A DNA stretch of 64,000 nucleotides, taken from NCBI RefSeq assembly GCF_003385455.1, contig NZ_QNUF01000002.1:186001-250000 (forward strand), written 5' to 3'. Source of the DNA: Chryseobacterium rhizosphaerae (GTDB taxonomy: Bacteria; Bacteroidota; Bacteroidia; Flavobacteriales; Weeksellaceae). This document shows, in pieces, positions 8,944 through 15,613 of this stretch. The position numbers were made by a program, and so were the translations under genes. Positions within the stretch are counted from its first letter, which is position 1; every line of letters begins with the position of its first letter. The notes beneath the pieces were generated by a model that saw only the letters and a program-made list of their open reading frames with translations, was not told the DNA's origin and did not search any database.

Positions 8944-9008
8944 TGATATTGTGTTTTTTAATTTTTTATCCGTTATCCTCATGACCTGTCTGAAGACGAC
9001 ATCTATTA

Positions 9009-9016
9009 CAAATATA
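9009..9016 (-). promoter_or_regulatory. -7 box TATATTTG for the antiporter
   Basis: Perfect TAnnTTTG on the minus strand (9016 to 9009). It lies downstream of the farthest possible start codon, which rules out that start. Confidence 0.55.
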
Positions 9017-9147
9017 CAATCAATCTGTATTTTCGTAACCATTTTTTCAATCTTATCAAAACTTAAATAGAAACTGTATAATAATACCCCAACATGATCC
9101 CTGCTCATCAGGAAGAAAATTTAAAATAGTAAAAAATCAATTAAAAC

Positions 9148-9182
9148 ACGTCAAGTTTCGTCGCTACCGCCCTATACCTTTG
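9148..9182 (+). promoter_or_regulatory. Regulon site B: promoter of the M15 peptidase
   Basis: Palindrome ACGTCAAGTTTCGTCGC at 9148-9164, then 10 bp, then a perfect -7 box TACCTTTG (9175-9182). The ATG of the peptidase is 20 bp further on. No TTG lies at the normal -33 distance, so the palindrome probably recruits the regulator that replaces it. Confidence 0.8.
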
Positions 9183-9202
9183 CTCTATAATAGTAAAAAA
9201 AT

Positions 9203-9703
9203 ATGGACAAAGTAACATCAGAAAGAATCCAGTTACTTCACCCACTGGTCAGGGATGAAGTAAAGCAGATCATAAAAGAATGTGACAAAGCACTTACCGG
9301 AAGAGCAAAAATAAGGATCACCCAGGGTCTGAGATCTTTTGAAGAACAGGAAAGACTTTATGCCATTGGAAGACTTACTTCAGGAAAAAAAGTAACCAAT
9401 GCCAAAGCCGGACAAAGCATTCATAATTATGGTTTTGCTGTAGATATCTGTCTGATTATTGACGGAAAAATGGCGAGCTGGGATACCGCAAAAGACTGGG
9501 ATAATGACCGGGTTGCCGATTGGTATGAATGTGTAAAAATCTTTGCCAGACATGGCTGGGATTGGGGTGGAAACTGGAAAACATTCAAAGACCTTCCCCA
9601 CTTTGAAAAAAAGAATATCTCCCAGGGAGAAGATCTTATTAAAGTCAATTGGAGAACCCTTTTAAAAATGCCCAGAGATCAACAGAATTATATCCTATTT
9701 TAA
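9203..9703 (+). CDS. M15-family peptidoglycan peptidase, endolysin-like
   Basis: 166 residues, no signal peptide. The zinc motif SxHxxGxAxD is SIHNYGFAVD (residues 72-81, ligands His74 and Asp81), and the third ligand is His133 in LPHFE. This fits the VanY/phage L-alanyl-D-glutamate peptidase branch of M15 (M15C). Phage lysins of this group also lack a signal and reach the wall through holins or membrane damage. No other phage gene lies nearby. The gene is headed by regulon site B, and the next gene has its own site. I infer a host-encoded lysin that cuts peptidoglycan cross-link peptides only after the membrane is breached. Confidence 0.88.
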   Translation: MDKVTSERIQLLHPLVRDEVKQIIKECDKALTGRAKIRITQGLRSFEEQERLYAIGRLTSGKKVTNAKAGQSIHNYGFAVDICLIIDGKMASWDTAKDWDNDRVADWYECVKIFARHGWDWGGNWKTFKDLPHFEKKNISQGEDLIKVNWRTLLKMPRDQQNYILF

Positions 9704-9731
9704 TTCTTTTTTACCTAAAATTAATTATAAT

Positions 9732-9766
9732 ACGACACGTTCTGTCGCTTTCCCCGCCTACCTTTA
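9732..9766 (+). promoter_or_regulatory. Regulon site C: promoter of the patatin gene
   Basis: Palindrome ACGACACGTTCTGTCGC at 9732-9748, 10 bp, then TACCTTTA (9759-9766), a -7 box with one mismatch at the last base. The leader to the ATG at 9894 is about 120 nt. Confidence 0.8.
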
Positions 9767-9893
9767 CCTGACAAGAAAACCACTAAAAAAGCAATGAAAT
9801 CCCGATATAGAATCCTAATTTTTCCCAGTAAAATAAAAGGTTCCAGAGATTTAAGATTGCATGTGTCCCTTTAACAAACAATTAAAACATCAC

Positions 9894-10931
9894 ATGAAAA
9901 AGACAACCATTCTTTCTTTGGACGGGGGTGGAATAAGGGGAATTATTACCTGTATTATTCTACGTTACATAGAAGAACAGCTCCAGTACTATGATAAGCC
10001 TACAGCAAGGCTCGGAGATTATTTTGATCTGGTAGCAGGCAGCAGTACAGGAGGTCTGATTGCTTCTATTATCTTATGCCCCGACGAAACCCGAAAGGCA
10101 AAATATTCTATCCAGAAAGGGTTAGAATTATATGCTGAAAAGGGTGGAGACATCTTTCAGGTATCTTTTTGGGAAAAACTGGTTAATCCATTTGGATTAC
10201 TGAATGAAAGAATTTCCCAGGAAGCACTTGAAAAAAATCTGAATGACTTTTTTGGAAATTTAGAATTAAAAGAATTAATAAAACCGTGTTTAATTACAAG
10301 TTATGATATAGAAAACAGAAGAGCCAAGCTTTTCAATTCCTGGGAAGCCAATCTCAGTACTGATAATTTTTATGTAAAAGATATTTGCAGAGCTACTGCA
10401 GCAGCCCCTACTTATTTCAGTCCTGTACAGATCAAATCTATGTACGGACAGATCTTCAGCCTGATTGATGGGGGAATGTTTGCGAATAACCCTGCTCTTT
10501 GTGCTTATGCCGAAGCCAGGAAAATTCCTTTTGCCGAAGTTTTAAAAAACCATCAGAAAGCCAATCATCCCGGTGTTAATGATATGATCATCATTTCTAT
10601 AGGCACCGGAGTGGAATCCCGTCCTTATCCGTTTAAAAGATTAGAAAAAGCAGGAAAAATAGGATGGGTAAATCCAATCATTGATATTCTGATGTCTGCC
10701 AATGCAGAAACGGTAGATTATCAGCTTTCTCAAATGTTTCAGACATTAGGTTTAAGAAATCAGAAAAATTATTACCGTCTGAACCCATCTCTGAAAAACG
10801 CTTCACCGGCTATGGATAATGTAAGGCGCTCCAATATTGAAAACCTGATTCAGGCCGGTCTGAGTTATATTGATGACAACCGGGAAGTTTTAAATCAGAT
10901 TGTACAAAAACTCATTAGAAACAAAATATAA
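9894..10931 (+). CDS. Patatin-like phospholipase
   Basis: 345 residues from the ATG at 9894; an upstream in-frame ATG at 9861 would add 11 residues, but the protein family normally begins close to the LSLDGGGIRG motif. Catalytic elements: the oxyanion loop DGGGIRG (residues 10-16), the nucleophile elbow GSSTG (49-53, Ser51), and the catalytic Asp192 in DGGMFANNP. No signal peptide. It belongs to the CapV/patatin lipase group that hydrolyses membrane phospholipids. No CD-NTase lies nearby, so it is not a CBASS effector in this locus. Control by site C makes it part of the WYL regulon. Confidence 0.92.
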   Translation: MKKTTILSLDGGGIRGIITCIILRYIEEQLQYYDKPTARLGDYFDLVAGSSTGGLIASIILCPDETRKAKYSIQKGLELYAEKGGDIFQVSFWEKLVNPFGLLNERISQEALEKNLNDFFGNLELKELIKPCLITSYDIENRRAKLFNSWEANLSTDNFYVKDICRATAAAPTYFSPVQIKSMYGQIFSLIDGGMFANNPALCAYAEARKIPFAEVLKNHQKANHPGVNDMIIISIGTGVESRPYPFKRLEKAGKIGWVNPIIDILMSANAETVDYQLSQMFQTLGLRNQKNYYRLNPSLKNASPAMDNVRRSNIENLIQAGLSYIDDNREVLNQIVQKLIRNKI

Positions 10932-10976
10932 GCTTTTAAGCTTATAATGAACCCAAATAAGCTTAAAAGCTTATAT
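10926..10976. repeat. Perfect 20-bp inverted repeat at the patatin stop codon
   Basis: The arms are 10926-10945 and 10957-10976 and match over all 20 bases, with an 11-nt loop. Each arm contains two AAGCTT blocks, so each is nearly self-complementary too. The stop codon of the patatin gene lies in the left arm. There is no T run after it on the + strand, so it is not a standard intrinsic terminator. It could be an RNA stabiliser or processing hairpin. Confidence 0.85.
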
Positions 10977-11289
10977 TATAAATTCTCATCGAATGAAACA
11001 GTTGACTTGGTCAGTTTATAATATACACAAAAAACAAAATAAAAGTGAAAATAAATTATAACACGACAAGTTTTGACGCATGAGTCAACTATCTTTGAAT
11101 AAACAAAATAACCAAGGAAACCAAAGCTAAATAAGCTTATTCCAAACTTAACATATCCCCATTATTTTTAATAATAATCTTCAGTAGATCAAATACTGAA
11201 CAGGATAATTATTGCCCAATATTGAATATTAGTCTGCTAGCACTACTATATATTATTAACCAATTAATAACCTTAACAATTTTAGAATT
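10932..11289. other. 358-bp gap: hairpin, regulon promoter D and a long leader
   Basis: No gene is visible. It holds the right part of the 20-bp inverted repeat, regulon site D with its -7 box (11063-11097), and then about 185 nt of AT-rich untranslated leader before the DUF2589 gene. I find no ATG-initiated open frame of useful length in the leader. Confidence 0.7.
11063..11097 (+). promoter_or_regulatory. Regulon site D: promoter of the DUF2589 operon
   Basis: Palindrome ACGACAAGTTTTGACGC at 11063-11079, 10 bp, then a perfect -7 box TATCTTTG (11090-11097). The first gene starts at 11290, leaving an unusually long leader. Confidence 0.8.
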
Positions 11290-11880
11290 ATGGCAAATTT
11301 AGTACAAGAATTAAACAGTTTAGATTTCAGCGTTTACATCGGGGGGCCTATGCAGGCGGCTATCAAAGCACAGCATGATGCATCGATGTCACAGGTCAAC
11401 TTTATTAAAGAGGTTGGCTTTGAAGAGGGTGTTGCAGAAGGAGGAGCCAAAAAACTTAAGTATGTAGATTTTACCTATACAAAATCAGTTCCCAGCACCA
11501 CTGAAAATAGTGATAGCGTAGTAAAATCAGAAGTAAAATTAAGTGTTCCATTGCTTTCTATGCTGACAATTCCGGCTTTAAGAATTGATGAAATGACTAT
11601 TGATTTCAATGCAAAACTTAATTCAGTAGAAACTCAGAGTATTGCTAGTGAATTCCAGGGAAGCGCTTCTATCAGCGCTAAATTCTGGAAAGTTAAATTC
11701 AACGCTTCAGCTTCTTATAAGAAAACCAACTCAAGTACTTCAACCACGGAAAAAACATATACGTTGGGAGTACATGTAAAAGCTGTAAATGATGAATTAC
11801 CTGCAGGACTTTCAAAAATTATGGATATGTTAGAAGATGCTATTGTTGCTTCCGCAACACCGGTAACTAATCCTTCTTAA
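11290..11880 (+). CDS. DUF2589-family protein
   Basis: 196 residues, no signal peptide. The N-terminal part (YIGGPMQAAIKAQHDASMSQVNFIKEVGF), the middle (KLKYVDFTYTKS) and the core (VPLLSMLTIPALRIDEMTIDFNAKL) match the pattern I know for DUF2589 (PF11655). Residues about 130-165 alternate small polar and hydrophobic residues (SASISAKFWKVKFNASASYKK), typical of beta hairpins and reminiscent of membrane-inserting hairpins of pore formers; that comparison is only inference. It is the first gene of a three-gene unit under regulon site D. Biochemical function is unknown. Confidence 0.8.
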   Translation: MANLVQELNSLDFSVYIGGPMQAAIKAQHDASMSQVNFIKEVGFEEGVAEGGAKKLKYVDFTYTKSVPSTTENSDSVVKSEVKLSVPLLSMLTIPALRIDEMTIDFNAKLNSVETQSIASEFQGSASISAKFWKVKFNASASYKKTNSSTSTTEKTYTLGVHVKAVNDELPAGLSKIMDMLEDAIVASATPVTNPS

Positions 11881-11949
11881 TAATTTTCAGGATGGCTGTT
11901 CCGGCAGCCATCCTTTTAAAAAATCTTTATCAATTAAAAAAAAATTATC

Positions 11950-12633
11950 ATGCCAAAATTGAATGAATATTTAGGAGGTATTGTCTCTGAGATTGCTGCA
12001 GCCAGAAAAATGACCGATTTACAGACTGTACAAATAGCAAAAGAATATGCTAAAGATGATTTATTGAAACATTTTTCCATTCCAAGAATGAAAGTGGGAA
12101 CAGTGGATCTTACCATTCCTTTTGCTGCAGCCGGAAGTTCTCCTATCCTGCCTTTCAGAGACTTTTCTTATGATGAAATTACCAAAGTAGCCCAGGCGGA
12201 TTATAATCCTTCTGATATAAAAAATGATCAGAATTTAAAGAATTTTTTAGCCAATCAGGAGCTTAGTTATAATGATTATATAAAGAAAATCAAGGCCGAA
12301 AACAAACCTAGTCTCACCGATACTCAGATACAGTATTTTGAACCTATTTCAAAATATACCGTGGAATACTGCCGGTCACTTTCCAATTTTACATGGAATA
12401 ATACAGATCCTCAGTTTTTATCAGACCGCCTTTTCGACAGAATTGTTTTGGAGGCCAGAAGAGTTATTGAAAAAACAGATGACCGTGAGATTATTGTGGA
12501 GGCCAGTAAGTTGATGCAGCTGGATGCCAAATGTCTGATTTTTGCTAAAATGAGTGTGAGTGAAGCAGGTATGGAATGGTCAAGATATGAGGATATCAAT
12601 GGAAATATTATAGAAACACTTATCCCTGAATAA
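11950..12633 (+). CDS. Unknown protein, second gene of the DUF2589 operon
   Basis: 227 residues, no signal peptide or membrane span. The N-terminus is helical (LNEYLGGIVSEIAAARKMTD, then EYAKDDLLKHF) and leads to SIPRMKVGTVDLTIPFA. This resembles proteins that I recall next to DUF2589 genes in other bacteria, but I cannot name a family. The C-terminal half (about residues 130-227) is mixed helix and ends in a hydrophobic strand. It lies 69 bp after the DUF2589 gene without a terminator, and the third gene follows 4 bp later, so the three are probably one operon and one complex. Confidence 0.75.
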   Translation: MPKLNEYLGGIVSEIAAARKMTDLQTVQIAKEYAKDDLLKHFSIPRMKVGTVDLTIPFAAAGSSPILPFRDFSYDEITKVAQADYNPSDIKNDQNLKNFLANQELSYNDYIKKIKAENKPSLTDTQIQYFEPISKYTVEYCRSLSNFTWNNTDPQFLSDRLFDRIVLEARRVIEKTDDREIIVEASKLMQLDAKCLIFAKMSVSEAGMEWSRYEDINGNIIETLIPE

Positions 12634-12637
12634 TAGA

Positions 12638-13192
12638 ATGAAAAAGTCACAGTTTATTTTAGTTTCCCAGTTAAAGGATCAGCTGCTGGAGTTTCCAGGC
12701 ATTGTTTCTTCTCTGGAGAAAAAAGATCCTTTTTTTGTTGAGAGAATGCTTTCATGGCTGAAGTCTGTAGAAAATATTCTTTCTACAAACAGCATCAGTG
12801 AAGTTTCAGAAATAGCAGGATTCAGAAGTAAGATTCTGGCAGGTAAAATCAGCGATGAGAGAAGTTTTAATGCTAAAAAAAAACAGCTCAGAATTACAGC
12901 AAACCTTCTTCACGATGCACAAAGCTGTGTCCTGAATGTATTACTGCCTCATGAAACCAAAATGAATGAGTGCAGAGATATCACCAAACAAATATTAGCG
13001 TTAGCAGCACAAAAAACAACCCGCCTTTATACATCAGAAATAGCATTTGAGGATTTCGTTCAGAAAGTCTGGTGGCATATTATTTCGGATGATGATTTAA
13101 AATTAGGTGGAGTAAAGCTCAAGTCTATGCTTTCTGAAATGGATATTATTATGCTTATTGCTGATGAAATAGATATCAAAGATTTTTCTTAA
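12638..13192 (+). CDS. Unknown helical protein, third gene of the DUF2589 operon
   Basis: 184 residues, predicted almost wholly helical and cytoplasmic. The start ATG is 4 bp after the stop of the previous gene. It has long amphipathic helices (FVERMLSWLKSVENIL, AGKISDERSFNAKKKQLRITANLLHDAQSCV) and an acidic C-terminus. I recognise no domain. Gene order and the shared promoter at site D suggest that it works with the DUF2589 protein, perhaps as a chaperone or partner. Confidence 0.75.
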   Translation: MKKSQFILVSQLKDQLLEFPGIVSSLEKKDPFFVERMLSWLKSVENILSTNSISEVSEIAGFRSKILAGKISDERSFNAKKKQLRITANLLHDAQSCVLNVLLPHETKMNECRDITKQILALAAQKTTRLYTSEIAFEDFVQKVWWHIISDDDLKLGGVKLKSMLSEMDIIMLIADEIDIKDFS

Positions 13193-13201
13193 AACTAAAA
13201 T

Positions 13202-13230
13202 AGCTCAAAATTTTTTTGAGTTATTTTTTT
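13202..13230 (+). terminator. Intrinsic terminator of the DUF2589 operon
   Basis: Stem AGCTCAAAA with TTTTGAGTT (one G-U pair) and a run of T at 13223-13231. It ends only 3 bp before regulon site E and insulates it. Confidence 0.75.
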
Positions 13231-13233
13231 TAT

Positions 13234-13268
13234 GCGTCAAGTTTTGACGCCTCCCTCGATTATTTTTG
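13234..13268 (+). promoter_or_regulatory. Regulon site E: promoter of the acidic small protein
   Basis: GCGTCAAGTTTTGACGC at 13234-13250 is the most symmetric copy, with 7-bp arms GCGTCAA and TTGACGC around GTT. After 10 bp comes a perfect -7 box TATTTTTG (13261-13268). Confidence 0.8.
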
Positions 13269-13393
13269 AAATATAAACAAGAGCACAAAAACAATTAATA
13301 AAAAACTTTAAAAAGCCTTTGAATTCAACATTGATCTATGCTGAACAGCCCGAAATATGTTCAAAAATTAACCAACACCTTAAAACACAAAAC

Positions 13394-13564
13394 ATGGAGA
13401 CACCCAATCACCACACAGATATTATCTTCGATGAAGATCTCTATACTATAGAATGGAGTGACATCGAAAATGCAGAGATGGATTATGAAAACTATCTCAA
13501 TGACATTGAAAACTTCTTCAGACAAGATTTTGAAAACGATGTACTTGAAGAAGATACACTATAA
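13394..13564 (+). CDS. Very acidic 56-residue protein
   Basis: The ATG at 13394 has an A-rich leader (AAAACACAAAAC), typical for this group of bacteria. The 56-residue product has 19 Asp/Glu, one Arg and no Lys, spread along the whole length with regularly spaced aromatic residues (FDEDLYTIEW, YENYLNDIENFF). No family is recognised. The open frame continues upstream to a TTG at 13319 that I reject. Charge and size resemble DNA-mimic or anti-regulator proteins, but that is inference. It has its own regulon promoter, site E. Confidence 0.65.
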   Translation: METPNHHTDIIFDEDLYTIEWSDIENAEMDYENYLNDIENFFRQDFENDVLEEDTL

Positions 13565-13762
13565 ATATACCATAAACACTATACGTTCTGAAGCTGTCCA
13601 CCATACTTATACATCCATTGCAATCTCGCCATTTTCAAAACACCTTTGAATTCACCATCACAAAAGAGTGGGCAGCCAGAACAGTGTTATAAATACACCC
13701 AATCATTTAAAGAATAGCTTTACCTAAAGCAATTTTTTCATATCATTAGCCTGACATTTTAT

Positions 13763-13813
13763 GAAACCAGCTGCTTACCTGATCCATAACAGGAAGTAGC
13801 TGGTTTCTCTTTT
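13763..13813 (+). terminator. Large imperfect hairpin, possible terminator
   Basis: Outer arms GAAACCAGCT (13763-13772) and AGCTGGTTTC (13798-13807) pair perfectly, and an inner CCTG/CAGG extends the stem. A T-rich stretch (TCTTTT) follows. It may terminate the transcript from site E, some 200 bp after the acidic gene, or be part of a structured RNA. Confidence 0.6.
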
Positions 13814-13958
13814 ATCTGATCCTAGACAAAAATTGTCAACCTTCCTCACGCTATTAAAAAATAATAGCGATGCTCAGTAAACGCTAACCTTCTATAGCAG
13901 AATATTTATCGTTCTAAGGCCGCTTTTTCTTTCGAAAAATTTTACAAAAAAATATAAC

Positions 13959-13993
13959 ACGACACGTTTTGTCGCATTAAGCCCATATATTTG
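13959..13993 (+). promoter_or_regulatory. Regulon site F: promoter of the WYL regulator
   Basis: ACGACACGTTTTGTCGC at 13959-13975, 10 bp, then a perfect -7 box TATATTTG (13986-13993). The start codon at 14011 is 17 bp later. A GTG at 13993 overlaps the -7 box and cannot be the start. The site implies autoregulation. Confidence 0.8.
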
Positions 13994-14010
13994 TGGTACA
14001 AAATTTTACC

Positions 14011-14931
14011 ATGAAGAAAGATTTTTATTTGACGAGATATGCCTTAATCATTAAAAGATTAGAAAGCTCCCCAGCCACCTATACTCAGCTGGAAGAATAC
14101 CTTTTAAACTCTTTTGAATTTCAGGATGCCGGAATCAAGAGCTATTCTATCCGAACACTGCAAAGAGATATCCGTGAGATTTCAGATCTTTTCAACCTTT
14201 CTATTCACAATAAGAAAAAGGGAGACAACCGGTACTATATTGAAAGCCGCCCTATCATGGAAGTGGATGAGTACAACCAAAAATTACTGGAATCTTTTCA
14301 GGTAAGCAATGCCCTGAATCTTCATCCTGATTTTTCAGATTTCATTTTTTTTGAAAGCAGAAAACCAACCGGGGTGGAACATTTTTATGATCTGTTCTTT
14401 GCAATCCGTAATAAAAGGGTGGTTAGTTTTGAACATTACAATTATAAAAACAAACTGATGACCTCCCGAAAAGTACACCCACTTGCTTTGAAGGAATCTA
14501 AAGACAGATGGTACCTTATTGCTATAGACACAAAAGATAAAGTCCTAAAATCATTCGGATTAGACAGAATCAATTATCTGGATGTGGGGAAAAATAAATT
14601 CCGTGAGAAGTATAATTATAATTTCAGAGAGCACTTTAAAAATGCATTTGGAGTGATGAATCTTGCAGAACAAAAACCACAAAATATTGTATTGAAATGC
14701 AGCCGTCATCAAGGGGAATATATCAGAAGCTTTCCGCTTCACCAGTCACAGAAAGAAACCAAAGAAACTCCCGAAGAGATCTATTTTGAGTTTTTCCTTC
14801 ATCCTACGTATGACTTTATGCAGGAAATTCTATCGTATGGAAAAGAGGTAACCGTTTTAGAACCTAAATGTTTAGTTGACGACATACGCAACCATCTTCA
14901 GGAGTCTCTGAACCGTTACCTGGAAAGCTAA
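14011..14931 (+). CDS. WYL-domain transcriptional regulator
   Basis: 306 residues from the ATG at 14011. The N-terminal ~80 residues form a winged helix-turn-helix (YTQLEEYLL, then SIRTLQRDIREISDLF). The central domain begins near residue 125 (FFAIRNKRVVSFEHYNYKN) and contains the signature WYLIAID near residue 166. The C-terminal part is a WCX-type extension (QNIVLKCSRHQGEYIRSFPL). Family members include PafBC and DriD (damage-responsive activators) and BrxR/CapW (defence repressors). A copy of the palindrome lies in its own promoter, and four more head the genes just upstream, so it is the obvious candidate to bind them. Confidence 0.92.
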   Translation: MKKDFYLTRYALIIKRLESSPATYTQLEEYLLNSFEFQDAGIKSYSIRTLQRDIREISDLFNLSIHNKKKGDNRYYIESRPIMEVDEYNQKLLESFQVSNALNLHPDFSDFIFFESRKPTGVEHFYDLFFAIRNKRVVSFEHYNYKNKLMTSRKVHPLALKESKDRWYLIAIDTKDKVLKSFGLDRINYLDVGKNKFREKYNYNFREHFKNAFGVMNLAEQKPQNIVLKCSRHQGEYIRSFPLHQSQKETKETPEEIYFEFFLHPTYDFMQEILSYGKEVTVLEPKCLVDDIRNHLQESLNRYLES

Positions 14932-14986
14932 CCGGGAATGGTTTTATCTCATATTTTTTAATTATATTTACATAAATATACCTGTA

Positions 14987-15610
14987 TTGAGAGCTTTATT
15001 TATTGGCATCAGCTGCTTTATTTCTTCGTTTTTTCTTTCCCAGCAGAAGGAAGAATTCAGGGCCGTGAGAAACTATTACGACCAGCATAGAACCATGCTG
15101 AATAAAGAGTTCAGGAAAAAATTTGATGCAGAATCCAACACCTTTAAAAAGGCTGCAATAAAAGGAGATTTTCTCTTTTTTATGAAAAAAATGGACAGTA
15201 TTGAAAATACAGCATTGGTAGGAGCCTTATTACGGGTAAGAAACCAGGAAGACCTGGAAGCGATAAAAATACCGAAAGCTACTTCCATCAATATCAGTGA
15301 CAGGTTCCGTGATTTGGAAACAGCTCCCAACTATCCCGGAGGACTCAATACATTAAGGAAGGAGGTGGCCAGTCTTATCTATACAGATGGTGTGCATACC
15401 GAAGTAAAAATAGTCAAGACAAGTGTAACTTTTATTGTTGAAAATGACGGAAGCATCAGTAATGTTCATGCTCAGGGTGATAATTTCACATTTAACAGAC
15501 AGGCTGAAATTGCTTTATACTCACTTTCTGAAAGATTTCACCCGGCTGTCGCTAAAGGCGATCCTGCAAGATTCCAGTTCAGACTTCCTTTAACATTAAC
15601 GATGGAATAA
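14987..15610 (+). CDS. Secreted protein with TonB C-terminal-like domain
   Basis: 207 residues, starting with TTG at 14987. A signal peptide (ALFIGISCFISSFFLSQQ) is followed by a charged helical region to about residue 95. The last 95 residues (APNYPGGLNTLRKEV, then VKTSVTFIVENDGSISNVHAQG, ending FRLPLTL) have the pattern of the TonB C-terminal domain: a PxYPGG start and a VxFxVxxDGxIxxV strand. There is no N-terminal membrane anchor of the classical TonB kind, so it is more likely a periplasmic partner than an energy transducer. It starts 55 bp after the WYL gene, without a regulon site, and tadA follows after 3 bp. Confidence 0.7.
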   Translation: MRALFIGISCFISSFFLSQQKEEFRAVRNYYDQHRTMLNKEFRKKFDAESNTFKKAAIKGDFLFFMKKMDSIENTALVGALLRVRNQEDLEAIKIPKATSINISDRFRDLETAPNYPGGLNTLRKEVASLIYTDGVHTEVKIVKTSVTFIVENDGSISNVHAQGDNFTFNRQAEIALYSLSERFHPAVAKGDPARFQFRLPLTLTME

Positions 15611-15613
15611 TCA

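Larger units (their letters stand above)
13565..14010. other. 446-bp gap with three hairpins and regulon promoter F
   Basis: No convincing gene. It holds a large hairpin at 13763-13807, two short ones (GACAA/TTGTC at 13825-13837 and CGCTATTA/TAATAGCG at 13849-13869), and the promoter of the WYL gene at 13959-13993. A 12-bp direct repeat CCTTTGAATTCA occurs at 13316-13327 and again at 13643-13654, flanking the small-protein gene. Confidence 0.65.

Noticed and set aside
9894..10931. CBASS system based on the patatin lipase
   Set aside because: No CD-NTase, HORMA/TRIP13 or Cap2/Cap3 gene is nearby, and the patatin has its own regulon promoter.
9203..13564. Remnant prophage because of the endolysin-like M15 peptidase
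   Set aside because: There are no integrase, capsid, tail or terminase genes and no attachment site, and the genes share host-type TAnnTTTG promoters.
13761..13799. Short open frame of 12 codons (MKPAAYLIHNRK)
   Set aside because: It coincides with the arms and loop of the large hairpin and is too short, with no leader of its own.
13993..14010. GTG start for the WYL regulator
   Set aside because: The GTG begins in the last base of the -7 box TATATTTG, upstream of any possible transcription start; the ATG at 14011 is used instead.
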